Shown: positions 1-10,104, counted from the first letter of the stretch. The stretch: DNA of 64,000 nucleotides from Macrolepiota albuminosa (GCA_027475525.1 JAMWFC010000054.1:248001-312000), one strand, 5' to 3'. Notes: generated by a model from the letters alone, not told the origin. Numbers and translations: made by a program.

Positions 1-254
1 CTGTAGTACTCATTGTCGTAGATGTTGTCATATACGTCGACTGTGACGTACTCCTCCCCCTCCACGACCACACTCTCGGGCTTGGCGCCCAATGCCTCCT
101 CTGGAGGCTCCTGGTCGTTTGTGAGGTGCTCTGCCTCAGACTTGGCAGAAACATCTCCATCACTCCCACTTGCGGCTGCAGTATGTGCAGCTCAAAGATG
201 GGCGTGGAGTGTATATCCCTTCCTCGGGGCAGTTGGTAGCGTAGTGGCCTGGTT
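1..254 (-). pseudogene. Gypsy F gag C-terminal part (zinc knuckle half and acidic linker), cut by window edge
   Basis: Read on the reverse strand, this continues the capsid ORF lying right of the solo LTR. Joining the flanks at the TGGTT duplication gives a CCHC zinc knuckle (C-x2-C-x4-H-x4-C, beginning CFACGQ), whose second half lies here. It is followed by an acidic stretch and a VTVDVYDN-like segment that matches the same part of the Gypsy A gag polyprotein (reverse strand, around 31700). The protease and pol would lie beyond base 1. The role is nucleic-acid binding by the retroelement capsid protein. Family assignment rests on the parallel with Gypsy A and is firm. Confidence 0.75.
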
Positions 255-772
255 TGTCAGGGGACTCCTCAGTCCTTTCTTCTTTCACTCTTTATTTCTT
301 CACTCTCCTTTCATTCACTTCCTTATTTCTTCTATCATTCTCTCATTTTGCTGTTACTACTTTTTCAACACTATCTGTTAGTACTATTCTCAACCTTTGA
401 GGTGCTCTGGTTCTTTAGCTATCACTCAGACAAGTGTGGGCCCTTCAGCACCGCTCCAGGCTGCTTAGATAAGCCGGAGTTTGCCTTTCTGACTTCTAAA
501 GTCCGGAGTTTTCCTCCCTTGTTTGCACACTTGTTTGGTTAGTCAATTTTCAAGTTTTTAAGGTTTTGTTGTACTGTACAGTTGTTTCCCACGCTTCAGA
601 GGCCCCAGAAGCGTCCAACCTGGCATAGGGAATCCCCAGACTTGTTCTCTTTGGATCTCCCTCTGCCAGGTGAGTAGCTACCTTGATATTGTCAGTATAT
701 ATTCTAATACACTTTGGATCTCCCTCTGCCAGCTGTGTGACTGAGCCACAGCCTCTAGAGGTCGCCCTTACA
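255..772 (+). mobile_element. Solo LTR, Gypsy B family
   Basis: A 518-bp sequence starting TGTCAGGGGACTCC and ending GGTCGCCCTTACA, flanked by the 5-bp direct repeat TGGTT (250-254 and 773-777). It matches both LTRs of Gypsy B (11785-12281 and 20740-21258). No internal region is attached, so it is a solo LTR left by LTR-LTR recombination. Near its end the unit CTGGCAGAGGGAGATCC occurs twice. It interrupts the gag zinc knuckle of Gypsy F. Confidence 0.93.
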
Positions 773-1692
773 TGGTTGGCCACATGCGAAGCAAGTCCCG
801 CCTGCCCTGGTGGGTTGGCCGGCTTGAAGTCCGGCCTTGGTTTAGGACGTTCTCCGTCCAGTGCCCGCTCTGGGCATGGGCGGCTCCGCCCTCGGGTTGC
901 AGCAGGGGTTCTGCATACAACAAACCACGTGTTGCGGTCACGGTCCAAATCGGTCTTTTTGGCCAGGAAGGTCCCCACATGCTGACCCCGTGAGGGTGTC
1001 CCACCAGGCAGCAGTCGCCTGGGTCCCCCTTTGTGTCCACTCCGATGTTTGTAGTGGTTAGCAGTCTTCAGCAACTGCTCATACCTGATGGCATATGCCA
1101 CAAACTCTTCCACATCGTTGACTTCTGGGGACAATCTGTCCTCATGTATCAAATAGCGGTGCATGTCCGCTGGAATGCCATCCAGGAACGTTTCGAGCAT
1201 TGTATACCCGTCCGGGTATACTGCCATGTTCTGGGCATGGTCATTAAGGGTATTATAGAACCCTTGCACTCCCAACTTCTTGGTGTACTTGGCGGACTGA
1301 AAGTCCCGCCTTGCATCCTGGAGCATTGAGGGGTGTACAAATCGGTTGTACAGTCCTGTAAGGACTCCTTTGAACGTCCAGTCATATTGGACATGGTTGA
1401 CGTGCAGTACTGCCCGTTGAAACCATCCCATGGCCTCTCCGGCCAAGAACTCAGGAAGAACAAAGATTCGTTCTCGTTCCATATGGTTGCCTCCGTATAA
1501 GCACATGGCGAGATGGGTGCATACATCCATCGCCCAATCTTCCAGGTCGCTGAACTTGGACGCGCCTGTATAGGCGCGAATGTGCCTACTGTCTGCTTTA
1601 CGCAGCTTCACTCCGTCTGGTAACCATAAGGTTACACCCAGGGCATCATCGACTACTCGATGCAGGCAATTGTGCATGGCTTTACAATGCAT
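550..1692 (-). pseudogene. Gypsy F gag, capsid domain
   Basis: A 380-codon reverse-strand frame; only about 778-1692 is true gag and the tail below 773 is read into the solo LTR. The segment with CLYGGNHMERERIFVLPEF, the WFQRAVLHVN helix and the GIPADMHRYLI block is a Ty3/Gypsy retrotransposon gag (capsid) domain. It aligns well with the Gypsy A gag (CCYGGDDMDQERIFVLHEF). It would assemble the virus-like particle. It is separated by frame breaks from the upstream gag segments at 1792-2307 and 2326-3273, so it is not a working ORF. Confidence 0.85.
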
Positions 1693-1791
1693 TCAAATGG
1701 CCTCCTGCTGACCCGGGGATCTAGTCGCCAAATCAGCGGCATGGGGAAGTGACTTCCCTCGTCCACCCTGCGGAGGACGTCCCGAGCCTCC

Positions 1792-2307
1792 TCAACTGTG
1801 GGCATAATTGCCCTCGTCTTGAGGAGTCAACCTAGGGCCATCATCCCAGCCGTTACCAGAGACATCACGTCTTGTGGCGCTATCTTGATCGAGGAAGTCT
1901 CCTTGATCATGATCGTTGCGCCGCCCTGGAACTGGAGAAGCTTGATTCTCCTGACCCTGCATGACGAATTGACGACGCATCTTGTCAATGGGCTTAGTGC
2001 CCTCGAATACAATGCCCTGATCATTGATAAGGGACTGTCCCTTAGTCCTGAGGTCACCATTGCGCATACGTTGATACGCGACTCTGTTGCTCAACGTTTC
2101 GGCCATGGCCACACGTGGCATCACAGATGCCTCGCTCTCCACCTTGAGCACAGTACTATTGTGCCCCTCCGGACCTGACATCTCTGTCCTACGGTTGTGG
2201 TTACACATGTGTGGGGGCTCCTCACGCCACCCTTGTCCTGCTGGAGTATAAAAAGTACTCACCGGTCTTACTTCGGGCACTTCTTGCGCCTGTGCTAGTG
2301 CCTCCAC
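1792..2307 (-). pseudogene. Gypsy F gag, linker segment
   Basis: A 171-codon reverse-strand frame. The stretch VAYQRMRNGDLRTKGQSLIN and the following DQGIVFEG match the Gypsy A gag around residue 270 (VNYQRIRNQDLRDHGESLID, DQGVVFEG). This fixes it as the linker between the N-terminal region and the capsid domain. The C-terminal half is low-complexity, charged and presumably disordered. Breaks on both sides show gag is decayed. Confidence 0.8.
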
Positions 2308-2325
2308 TAGCTTGATTCCGACGTC

Positions 2326-3273
2326 TTAATTGTGTTGTGCCGAGCATTCTTCGGATGTGTGGCTCCAGGGGGTCGAGGCCCCTGATTGCCGTGTGGCCTT
2401 CCACTGCACATACATTTGCAGCTCCATCGTGAGCACTCTCACCATCAAATCAGTATATTTTGTACTGAATACATTGGGCACTTCGTGCCCTTGTTGCCTA
2501 AGTGCTACTATATGGGCTGACGCGTAGCGCTCGAGTCGCACTTGGGTGGTGTATTTCATCACCTCTGGGTGCAAGTCCCAGAACACCTGCAAGCGCACGG
2601 TGTACGCGGTTTTCAGCCGCTGTTCCTCTGCTCCGGTTTCATCATCACTTGACAACTCCATCACCTCCTCTGGAAGCTCAACAACCTCCAGAGCTTCCTC
2701 CACTGCTGGTGTGCACGGGAATCGGTTTTCCATGCGGGATACTTCAGGCCTTGCAGCCTCCTCCTGTACCTCCTCTATGCGGGCTTCCGCCATTTTAAAA
2801 GGCATTGAGCCCGCGGTGGACCGCCTGGTCCCACTACTTTGGTTTGGAGGGAGGGCTCTCCCAGTCCGTACTGACGACTCGGCGTCTCCTGGGGCGCCAT
2901 AGGCGCCGGTTGACTGTCGGCCGTCCTCCGGGGGTCCTTTGAAAGCCAATCGGCTAGACCGTCGCAGTCCTCCTGGCAGCTGCGTAACTGGGGGCGTTAA
3001 TCCCCCAGGCATCTTGTCTTGGGGGCGTTGCGGACCATCCTGCTGTGAGCTTTCAGCTCTCCGGGCCTCACTCTCATTCCCGGCCAGATCGGTACTCTGA
3101 CCTCGGTCTCGAGCCCTGAGTCTTACCTGACCCACATTGGACGCTGACGCATCCTGGGTGTCTGCTGGGTCTCCCCGTAGATCGTGGGCATTTTGCCCGC
3201 CATCAGTGGGCACTGCAGGTATGGGATTACTCATCGATCCCCTGTTTGAAATTTGCATGGTGTGGCTGTGCAA
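2326..3273 (-). pseudogene. Gypsy F gag, N-terminal segment
   Basis: A 315-codon reverse-strand frame, rich in P, G, R, S and E up to about residue 190. A helical block follows, running from VRLQVFWDLHPEVMKYTTQV through LERYASAHIVALRQQGHEV to TDLMVRVLTMELQMYV. The same block occurs in Gypsy A gag (IQLQLVLDRYPSV, LFVRIFELKVVEYL) and in the remnant at 40475-40720, so it is a conserved gag module of this family. The ATG at 3273 lies about 100 bp inside the 5' LTR end, consistent with a genuine gag start, although the codons before MQISNRG may be leader. Confidence 0.78.
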
Positions 3274-3370
3274 GAAGCTCGAGAAGCTGATAGAGTTCTG
3301 TCAACAAACTCAGCGACTGACGTCGGGTGCTAGGCAATAGATCCTAGCTGGCGGATTTTAGAGAGCTTAG

Positions 3371-3400
3371 TGTGCACACAACACTGAATCAGACCAGACT
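3371..3400 (-). repeat. 3' end of the Gypsy F 5' LTR (truncated)
   Basis: On the reverse strand this segment matches the last part of the Gypsy D 3' LTR (62019-62058), including TGTTGTGTGCACAC and the adjacent CTAAGCTCT. It lies directly upstream of the Gypsy F gag start, where the 5' LTR should end. The rest of the LTR is replaced by Copia A from 3401. Confidence 0.75.
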
Positions 3401-3402
3401 CA

Positions 3403-5157
3403 ATTGAATGTGTGCTGGTGGGGTACAAACCGAATTCTAAGGCATATAGATGTTACGACAAGTCAGCAAAGAAAGTATACAGTTCTTACCATGTCAGGTT
3501 CATCGAGAGCCATGACAAGAAACTGACTCCTACAATGTCTATATCTCCAGAAAACACACTCGAGTTTGATACGTCGACTATTGAGGCCATAGAAAAGCAA
3601 TCAACAGTACAACCAACAATGCCACATGCCAATGATGATGACAAACAAGTACGGATACCAGGCCCAGTCAACTATGATGAGGAAGCACCATTAAAAGATA
3701 AACTGAGAAATGATGATATCAGTGTAGATTCCAACAATGTAGACCAGATAACGACAGCACTTAATGTGATCAGAGACATACATGAATCAGGTCTGGAGAC
3801 AGATCCTGATGCCTCCAAAACCTTGGATGAAGCACGAAGATCCACCAATTGGGCAAGATGGGAAAAGTCATATTGAGAGGAGCTGGACTCATTGGAGAAG
3901 ATGGGAGTATGGGAACTCATGCCACATGAAAAGGTCCCTCCTGGAAAGAAGATCTTCAAAGGCCAGCCTGTATTCAGCATCAAACATGATGAACATGGTA
4001 AGATAACCAGACTAAAAACACATCATGTATTACAAGGATTCTCAATGGTCCAGGGAAGAGACTATGAGAAAACAACCTCACTGACAGCACACGCAGAATC
4101 ATGGTAGATATTGCTTCATCTCGCAGCAAAGATGGACTGGGACGCAGCTCAAGTTGACATCAAGACAGCATTCCTAAATGGGACACTACCAGAGAAGGAG
4201 CAGATATACATGGAGCAACCTAAGGGGTTTGAAGAATTGGACCATTTCAGACTTAGGGATGCCCAGACACATAGTAGGCATTGGGGTCGAGTGGGATCAG
4301 CCCCACAAACAAGTTTACCTCTCCCAAATTATGCTGATTGATAGGATGGTAATGCAGTTTGGTCAATCCAACGCTTCCCCAATTGCAGTACCCATGGAAC
4401 CAGGCCTTGAGTTGTGGTGAGTCAACAGATCAACTCTATCTCAGGGGGAGCTTGAAAAAATTGGCTGGATACCATATAGGCAGCTAGTCAGAGGCCTTTT
4501 ATGGATCACGATCTTGACAAGACCTGGCATACAGTACTCTGTCCAACAATTATCCCAATTCTACGAGACTTACTCTTACACTCATTGGAATGCAACGATT
4601 TGAGTTCTATGCTATCTAAAAGGGATGCATAATCTGTGCTTGTGCCTGGGAGAGACCTCACCTATCAACCTTGTTGGTTTTACCGATTCTGACTGGGCAA
4701 ATTGCCCAGACATGCAACAGAGTGTAGGTGGCTATGCGTGGTCATTGGAATTGGGGCTGGTATCATGGTCAACAAGAAAACAAAAGACAGTGGTGGTGTC
4801 ATCTTGTGAGGTGGAGTATATAGTGGCATTCAAGGCAGCGCAGGAGTGCACATGGCTACGGATGTTGATGGAGGCCCTAGGACATCTGACAAGCAATGCC
4901 ACTACATTATTATGTGACAATAATTCTGCAATAAACCTGTCAGAAGATCCCCTCCTGCACGCACAAGTAAAGCATGTCGACATCAAGTACCATTTCTTCC
5001 ATGAATGAGTCACATCCAAAGAAATCAACCTACAATACATCAATACTAAAGACAATATTGCAGATGTATTTACAAAGGCACTGCCAGCACCAAAATTTGT
5101 CAGACTGTGGGAGATAATGGGTTTGAGGTGAAGCCGGATCCTGCACAAGAAGGAGCA
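3403..5157 (+). pseudogene. Copia A pol remnant (integrase end, RT, RNase H)
   Basis: The reading frames start at CVLVGYKPNSKAYRCYDKS (integrase C-terminal region), continue through the RT block WELMPHEKVPPGKKIFKGQP and VDIKTAFLNGTLPEKEQIYM, and end with RNase H (GFTDSDWANCPDMQQSVGGY and LLCDNNSAINLSEDPLLHAQ). Compared with Copia B, about 80 codons are deleted at 4236-4240, removing the catalytic HVDD block. In-frame stops occur near 3874, 4105 and 4418. The RNase H residues are largely intact, but the enzyme cannot copy RNA. It is close to Copia B but belongs to a separate subfamily. Confidence 0.88.
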
Positions 5158-5177
5158 GCACTTATGGTGAGGAGGAG

Positions 5178-5509
5178 TGTTGAGATCTGTGGCCAAGGCA
5201 CTGTAAGCGCACAATCAAAGAGATGAGACACAATTACCTTTCACATGTATCACACTCATCACACTTCCAGACAAAGCAGAGAAACAGTATATATACTGTA
5301 CTTTACAGACAGCACCCTCAGTTGTTATAACATAGACTGAGGGTGAGTGAAAGTTACCTACAGAATACGTACAGAAACTAATTGTACCATAGATTGAGAT
5401 ACTTACAAGTATCTATGTTTATCTAGGTACAGAATACAGTTGTTATAACATAGACTGAGGATTGAGATACTTACAAGTATCTATGTTTATCTAGGTTCAG
5501 ATTCCAACA
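5178..5509 (+). repeat. 3' LTR of Copia A
   Basis: A 332-bp sequence beginning TGTTGAGATCTG and ending AGATTCCAACA. It is preceded by the purine tract and carries a TATATA motif near 5288. It contains an imperfect internal repeat with a period of about 68 bp, like the 66-bp repeat in Copia B LTRs. Confidence 0.88.
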
Positions 5510-5531
5510 CTCAAAGATTGGATGCAATACA

Positions 5532-6338
5532 ATGAGGCACAGACTTGTGTGGAGGAGGCCCAAGACCTGGAGTGTGTCAGGACAATGCATGAGCGCATGT
5601 GCTTGTCTCCTGCTGGTACTGATCTACTTCTTAGTCAAGGCCCATGTCATCAAGGGATCTTCTGCTATATCTGTGTCCCCTACTGACCTTGTGGGTCCTG
5701 GTATTCCATCCATCCTCTGCCCAGACTGTTCTGCCACCATAATGGGAGCAAAATTTGATGACTTCTCCCCTAGTGCCCATGCACCCACCACCGTGGAGCA
5801 GGTGGAGAGCACTTATAACAACCTGTCCCCCTTCTCCTTCCTGCCCTTGTGTGAATGGTGTTGTGCTAACACCCTCTGTGACCCATGCTTTGTCCACAGC
5901 CAGATCTGCAAACTTTCTGAGGAGGGGCTCCAATCTAGGCAGGGAGGAGCCACCTGCAAGGCTTGCCACATCTGCCATGCCTGCTGTTCCTTCCAGGTGT
6001 TGTGGGCTGCCACTCAAATATTGCAAGTGAGGGGATGGCCATTGGGTTGGACTTACACTATTTTGGGAGGTCAGGCTGGGGTGAGTGGTGTGCATGCTGT
6101 GCTGGGCATGGGATCAGGGGATTTGGAGGAGAGTTGGAGTAGCATTGAGGAGAGTGGGGAAGTTGGAGATGAGCGTGGTTTGGGGGTAGTGGAGGAGGGT
6201 GGATATGCTGAGGAGGAGTGTGGTCTGGGAGAGTTGGAGGCATTTCATTCCTGTGCAGGGCTATCTGCCATTGTACTGGGCAAGAGATGGGCCATGGAGG
6301 AAGTGGAGGGTCTGGGTGGCAAGAAGTGGGTCCATTGA
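5532..6338 (+). CDS. Unrecognised Cys-rich ORF
   Basis: A 268-codon open frame between Copia A and mariner copy 1, not recognised. Visible features are a hydrophobic stretch at about residues 19-38 (MSACACLLLVLIYFLVKA), several close cysteine pairs (CPDC, CEWCC, CDPC, CKACHICHACC) that could bind zinc, and a Gly/Glu-rich C-terminal third. A second frame over the first 120 bp (KDWMQYNEAQ onward) also looks protein-like, so the true product may be a frameshifted transposon-derived gene and this ORF partly spurious. There is no clear start context. Confidence that this exact frame is expressed is low. Confidence 0.3.
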   Translation: MRHRLVWRRPKTWSVSGQCMSACACLLLVLIYFLVKAHVIKGSSAISVSPTDLVGPGIPSILCPDCSATIMGAKFDDFSPSAHAPTTVEQVESTYNNLSPFSFLPLCEWCCANTLCDPCFVHSQICKLSEEGLQSRQGGATCKACHICHACCSFQVLWAATQILQVRGWPLGWTYTILGGQAGVSGVHAVLGMGSGDLEESWSSIEESGEVGDERGLGVVEEGGYAEEECGLGELEAFHSCAGLSAIVLGKRWAMEEVEGLGGKKWVH

Positions 6339-6402
6339 GAAGCAAAGGGGCCAGCATGGCAGAGTGGGCAGGTTGTGTTGGAATCTGCATCTGTGAGACC
6401 TA

Positions 6403-6618
6403 CAGTGGCTCAAAAAACTGTCCCAATGTTTCATACTTTTTGAAAGATGACATTGGCATGAAGGATGGGAAGTACATAAAATTCTGATTAAATCATGTAG
6501 AATACTATGGCATTGTAGCTACAAAATGAATTTAGACTTATGTAATCAAGATCAAAACTGATGGAGCAATAGCCATTTTAAAATATTCACTCATTGGGAC
6601 AGTTTTTTGAGCATCTCT
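6403..6618. repeat. Left 216-bp TIR of mariner copy 1
   Basis: Inverted counterpart of 7781-7996. The outer end begins CAGTGGCTCAAAAAACTG and the inner end is CAGTTTTTTGAGCATCTCT, so one core motif is present at both ends in inverted orientation. These are presumed transposase binding sites, by analogy with other Tc1-like elements. Confidence 0.88.
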
Positions 6619-6629
6619 AATGTTAGTAT

Positions 6630-7636
6630 CTAGTACTTTGTATGTCCTCCATTTGCCTTGATAACTGCTTGAATCCTTCTAGGCATGCTTTCTATTAGTC
6701 TTTGGCATACCTCTGGTGGTATTCCATCCCACTCCTTTGCATCCCTCTCCCATAATTCATGCACACCATGAGGAGGTGTTTCATATTGCCTAAGTTGCTC
6801 TTTGAGGTACTCCCAGAGATGTTCAATAGGGTTGAGATCAGGGGATTGGGCTAGCCACCAAAGGACATTAAAGTTGTTGTCCTCAAACCACTTGTCAGCC
6901 CTCTTGGAGTTGTGTTTGGAGTCATTGTCCTGTTGAAAGTAGTGGGCACCCTCCTCCATCTCCAACTTCTCAAAGTTCTCCTTTGCTCCATCATCTAAAA
7001 GCTCTGCATTCATGATCCCCACCACCTCTACAAGCTTTTCTACCCCATTCCAACTCATACAGCCTCATACCATGAGATTATTCCCTCCTCCATGCTTCAC
7101 AGTAGATGTAGTTGTTCGGTCTGAAATGTCTTCTCCTTGTAGCTTCCACACATACTGCTTCCCATCTGACCCAATCCTGTTAATCTTTGTCTCATCTGTT
7201 CACAACACCCTTTTCCAGTCCTCTATAGTCCAGTTCTGATGCTTCTGAGCCCATTTAAGCTGTAGTTGTCAATGTTTAGCTTTGAGCATAGGAACTTTTC
7301 TCTTGGTAGCAGACCAATACCCCTCCTTCTTCAACACATTCCAGACAGTCTTGGAAGAGACAGGGTTGGAAATGATGTTGTTGATAAAATTAGTGGCCTG
7401 GACAGCTGTATCAAGTCTCCCAGTTGAGATTTGTCAAACAATAGCCTGTTTATCACATGGAGTAAGCTTAGCAGGATGGCCTCCAGGATGGTTTTCCTTG
7501 TCCATCTCCAACTCTCTACCAATCCTCCTAGTAGTAGACTTCCCTAGACCAGTTTGAGCCCCAATCTGACCAGAGAATACCCTTGAGCAAGAAGAGAAAC
7601 AACAGTAGAGTGTTGTGCAGAAGGAATAGGTTTCAT
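6630..7636 (-). pseudogene. Tc1-like DD34E transposase, decayed
   Basis: The frames run from ATG at 7636 (MKPIPSAQHS, helix-turn-helix region) to the stop at 6630. Catalytic motifs are TDETKI (first Asp), FQQDNDSKH (second Asp) and SPDLNPIEHLWEYLK (Glu); 34 residues separate the second Asp from the Glu, giving DD34E of the Tc1 family. The product would cut and paste the element at TA. Several stops and frame changes (around 7437, 7265 and 7058) and a small deletion after GIMNAE inactivate it. The last 142 codons (6630-7058) are open. Mariner copy 2 is the closest relative in the window. Confidence 0.9.
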
Positions 7637-7780
7637 GATAGTGGTTGAAGGTCAAGATGTGGTTCAACCAGCTTGAACTACTCCCAAATATATCTAAACA
7701 TGGTCACATGACTTTGTTTATATTTTCACATGCAACTTACTCTTTATTTCTGAGTAAAATAGGGATAAACCTGAAAAATT

Positions 7781-7996
7781 AGAGATGCTCAAAAAACTGT
7801 CCCAATGAGTGAATATTTTAAAATGGCTATTGCTCCATCAGTTTTGATTTTGATTACATAACTTTAGATTCATTTTGTAGCTACGATGCCATAGTATTTT
7901 ACATGATTTAATCGAAATTTTACATACTTCCCATCCTTCATGCCAATGTCATCTTTCAAAAAGTATGAAACATCGGGACAGTTTTTTGAGCCACTG
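7781..7996. repeat. Right 216-bp TIR of mariner copy 1
   Basis: Inverted counterpart of 6403-6618, of exactly the same length. The inner end is AGAGATGCTCAAAAAACTG and the outer end ACAGTTTTTTGAGCCACTG. Confidence 0.88.
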
Positions 7997-7998
7997 TA

Positions 7999-8569
7999 GC
8001 AAATGTCTGATCTGGCATGACTGAAAGGGGAAAAGGGAAATATAAATAGAAGGATGTCAAAAAAAATATGGAATGCAGGAAAGGGCTAAAAGGCAAAAGA
8101 AGAATCTATGAATGGAAGCAAGCTAAAAGAAGCAGAGACAAATGGGGAAGGAAAATGAAGAATAGCAAAGAGGAATGATGGAACAAGAAACTGACTGGTG
8201 GTACTGAAACAGGCATCCAAAAAGGGAAACTAGAGTAACAAATATGTTATTGAGGCTGGGGAGTCTGTAACAAAGAGTTGTGTGTAGCTAGTGGTCTGTG
8301 CACTGTAAAAAGGGTTAAAATAGTCCAAATATAGTAGAGAATAATCAGGCAATTGATAGGCAAAGGCTTGGTGGTTCCCAGAGAATGAATCACTTAGGCT
8401 GGAGTTTGTTGAGAACTCTCTGCATTTCAGGATATTTGATATTCTGGAAAGCACTCAAACCTTCAATACATCAATTACATTGTCAAGAATCAGTGTGGAT
8501 TAGAGGAGACTTTCTAAGACTACCAGCAAGCCTCAGAACTATAGTAATACTTGCACCCCAAGTATTACA
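7999..8569 (-). repeat. Repeat R, first half (reverse orientation)
   Basis: Reverse complement of roughly 21373-21978, the first two thirds of the complete R copy. It starts (at 8569, reverse strand) with TGTAATACTTGGGG and stops exactly at the TA of mariner copy 1. The missing second part is found at 36525-36820 next to mariner copy 2. No protein is recognised in it. Confidence 0.8.
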
Positions 8570-8571
8570 CC

Positions 8572-8775
8572 CCCTATCCTACCTCTTGATACCCTCAACC
8601 CCCCATCCTCTCCACCCTTCCCAACCCCCAAATCCCAGTTCTAATCCTCCCCAACCCTCCCTCCCCCTTCCCACTCCTCCCAACTCCCCCACCCTCCCCA
8701 CCTCCCCCATCCTCCCCCACCCCATCACCTCTCAAATCCTTCCTAGCCTCCCCACCCCCCCAACCCCCAACCTTT
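8572..8775. repeat. C-rich low-complexity tract
   Basis: About 200 bp dominated by runs of C with T and A (CCCCCAACCC-like). No gene is seen. The reverse complement resembles the G-rich sequence just after 36820, which flanks the other half of R. Confidence 0.6.
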
Positions 8776-9585
8776 ATGCCCAGAGGACTGGGACTTGGAC
8801 AAGGGCCCACTGATGAGCCTCCTGGTGGCCTCCCCTGTCCTTCTGGGCCCTCTGATCCCCTCAGAGTCCCAGAGAGAATCTACCAGAAGGTAAGCCCCAA
8901 CCACTCTCTGGTCCTCCCCACTCTCTCCTCCTGCCTGAACAGCCAAACTCGAGGGGGACCTCCCAGAGGTTTCTATGGAGGCCTCTCCCCAAGAAGGCCT
9001 ACCATGCAGAGGCCCCTCCAGACTCTTTGGGGGCTGGAGACCAGCAATCAGAGTGTTCCCACCACAGGGCAGATCTGGCAACCATCATTACTACTACTAT
9101 AATGCCAGTGCCCCCCATGGAATGATAACAATCAGAGTGCAAAGATATGTGACACCTTGACTCAAGAAGGATGGCTAGATATTCAGAAGCCAGAGCTGTT
9201 TAGTGGTTGTAACCTCTGGAAGTAATGTACCTTCCTTGTGCAGTGCTTTAACACCTTCCAAGGTAAGGCACACCTCTATGCCAGCAACCAGGCATGAGTG
9301 GCATTCACATCATCCTACCTCCAAGGCATTGCTCTCAACCACTACACTGCTATCTTCTGCTACAATCTCTGTCACCCCCTATTCTCTGACTGGCAGGCCT
9401 TCATACAGGAATTCTTGGAAAAGTTTGGCATGTACAACACCATAGCCAAAGCCAAGAAGAACCTGGTGACACTCAAAATGTCCCTGACAAATGCTTGATT
9501 GCATTTATTGTTCAATTTGAGAAGGAGGCTTACAAAATGGGTTAGAACTACAATGCATTGCAGCTCCAACTCTATAGCACCCTGC
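8776..9585 (+). pseudogene. Gypsy B family gag remnant
   Basis: A Pro/Gly-rich N-terminal part (GPSDPLRVPERIYQKVSPNH region) is followed by a capsid-like stretch (FNTFQGKAHLYASNQA, then FTSSYLQGIALNHYTAIF and WQAFIQEFLEKFGMYNTIAK). The latter resembles the gag of chromovirus-type Gypsy elements. Stops and frame changes break it at about 9296 and 9498. It ends at the reverse-oriented LTR at 9586. It is a separate, older copy from Gypsy B at 11785-21258, whose gag (QSCITYIQLSGEAFPSDALK) is related but diverged. Confidence 0.7.
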
Positions 9586-10104
9586 TGTAAGGGTGACCTC
9601 TAGAGGCTGTGGCTCAGTCACACAGCTGGCAGAGGGAGATCCAAAGTATATTAGAGTATGTACTGACAATATTATAATAACTACTCACCTGGCAGAGGGA
9701 GATCCAAAGAGAACAAGTCTAGGGATTCTCTATGCCAGGTTGGATGCTTCTGGGGCCTCTGAAGCATGGGAAACAACTGTACAGTACAACAAAACCTTAA
9801 AAACTTGACAATTGCCTAAACAAACAAGTGCACAAATAAGGCAGGAAAACTCCGGACTTTGGAAGTCAGAAAGGCAAATTCTGGCTTGTGTAAGCAGTCT
9901 GGAAGTTGTGCTGAAGGGCCCACACTTGTCTGAATGATAGCTAAAGAACCAGAGCACCTCAAGGGCTGAGAATAGTACTAACAGATAGTGTTGAAAGAAT
10001 AGAAACAGTAAAATGAGAGAATGACAGAAGAAATAAGAGAATGAATGAAAGGAGAGTGAAGAGATAAGGAGTGAAAAAAGGAAGAAATGAGGAGTCTCCT
10101 GACA
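9586..10104 (-). mobile_element. LTR of Gypsy B family, reverse orientation
   Basis: A 519-bp sequence reading TGTAAGGGTGACC to CTCCTGACA on the plus strand, the reverse complement of the 255-772 LTR. The flanks (CCTGC left, CTGAT right) do not give a duplicated target. The left flank is gag and the right flank is RNase H coding, so the insertion has been accompanied by a deletion or rearrangement of the host element. Confidence 0.88.

Larger units (their letters stand above)
3401..5509 (+). mobile_element. Copia A, 5'-truncated Ty1/Copia element with 3' LTR
   Basis: Contains the end of the integrase region, a defective reverse transcriptase, RNase H, a polypurine tract (about 5166-5177, GGTGAGGAGGAG) and one 332-bp LTR. 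The LTR has the same length as the LTRs of Copia B but a divergent sequence. The 5' LTR, gag, protease and most of the integrase are missing; the left junction abuts the truncated Gypsy F LTR. A target duplication cannot be tested because only one end survives. Confidence 0.88.
6403..7996 (-). mobile_element. Tc1/mariner element, copy 1
   Basis: A 1,594-bp element flanked by TA on both sides (6401-6402 and 7997-7998) with 216-bp terminal inverted repeats (6403-6618 and 7781-7996). The ends read CAGTGGCTCAAAAAACTGTC. Each 216-bp TIR itself ends in an inverted copy of the CTCAAAAAACTGTCCCAATG motif. The transposase is encoded on the reverse strand and is broken. The right flank is half of repeat R; the left flank is not R. 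Confidence 0.93.

Noticed and set aside
5319..5509. 66-68-bp internal repeats in Copia LTRs as further assembly duplications
   Set aside because: The period is not 77, the copies are diverged, and the same repeat occurs in both LTRs of Copia B and in Copia A, so it is a real family feature.
9593..9808. An ORF with repeated LAEGDPK that occurs at 9593-9808 and, in parts, at 550-690, 11952-12194 and 20982-21170
   Set aside because: It is the reverse reading of the Gypsy B family LTR. Repetition of the peptide reflects copies of the LTR and its internal direct repeat, not a gene.
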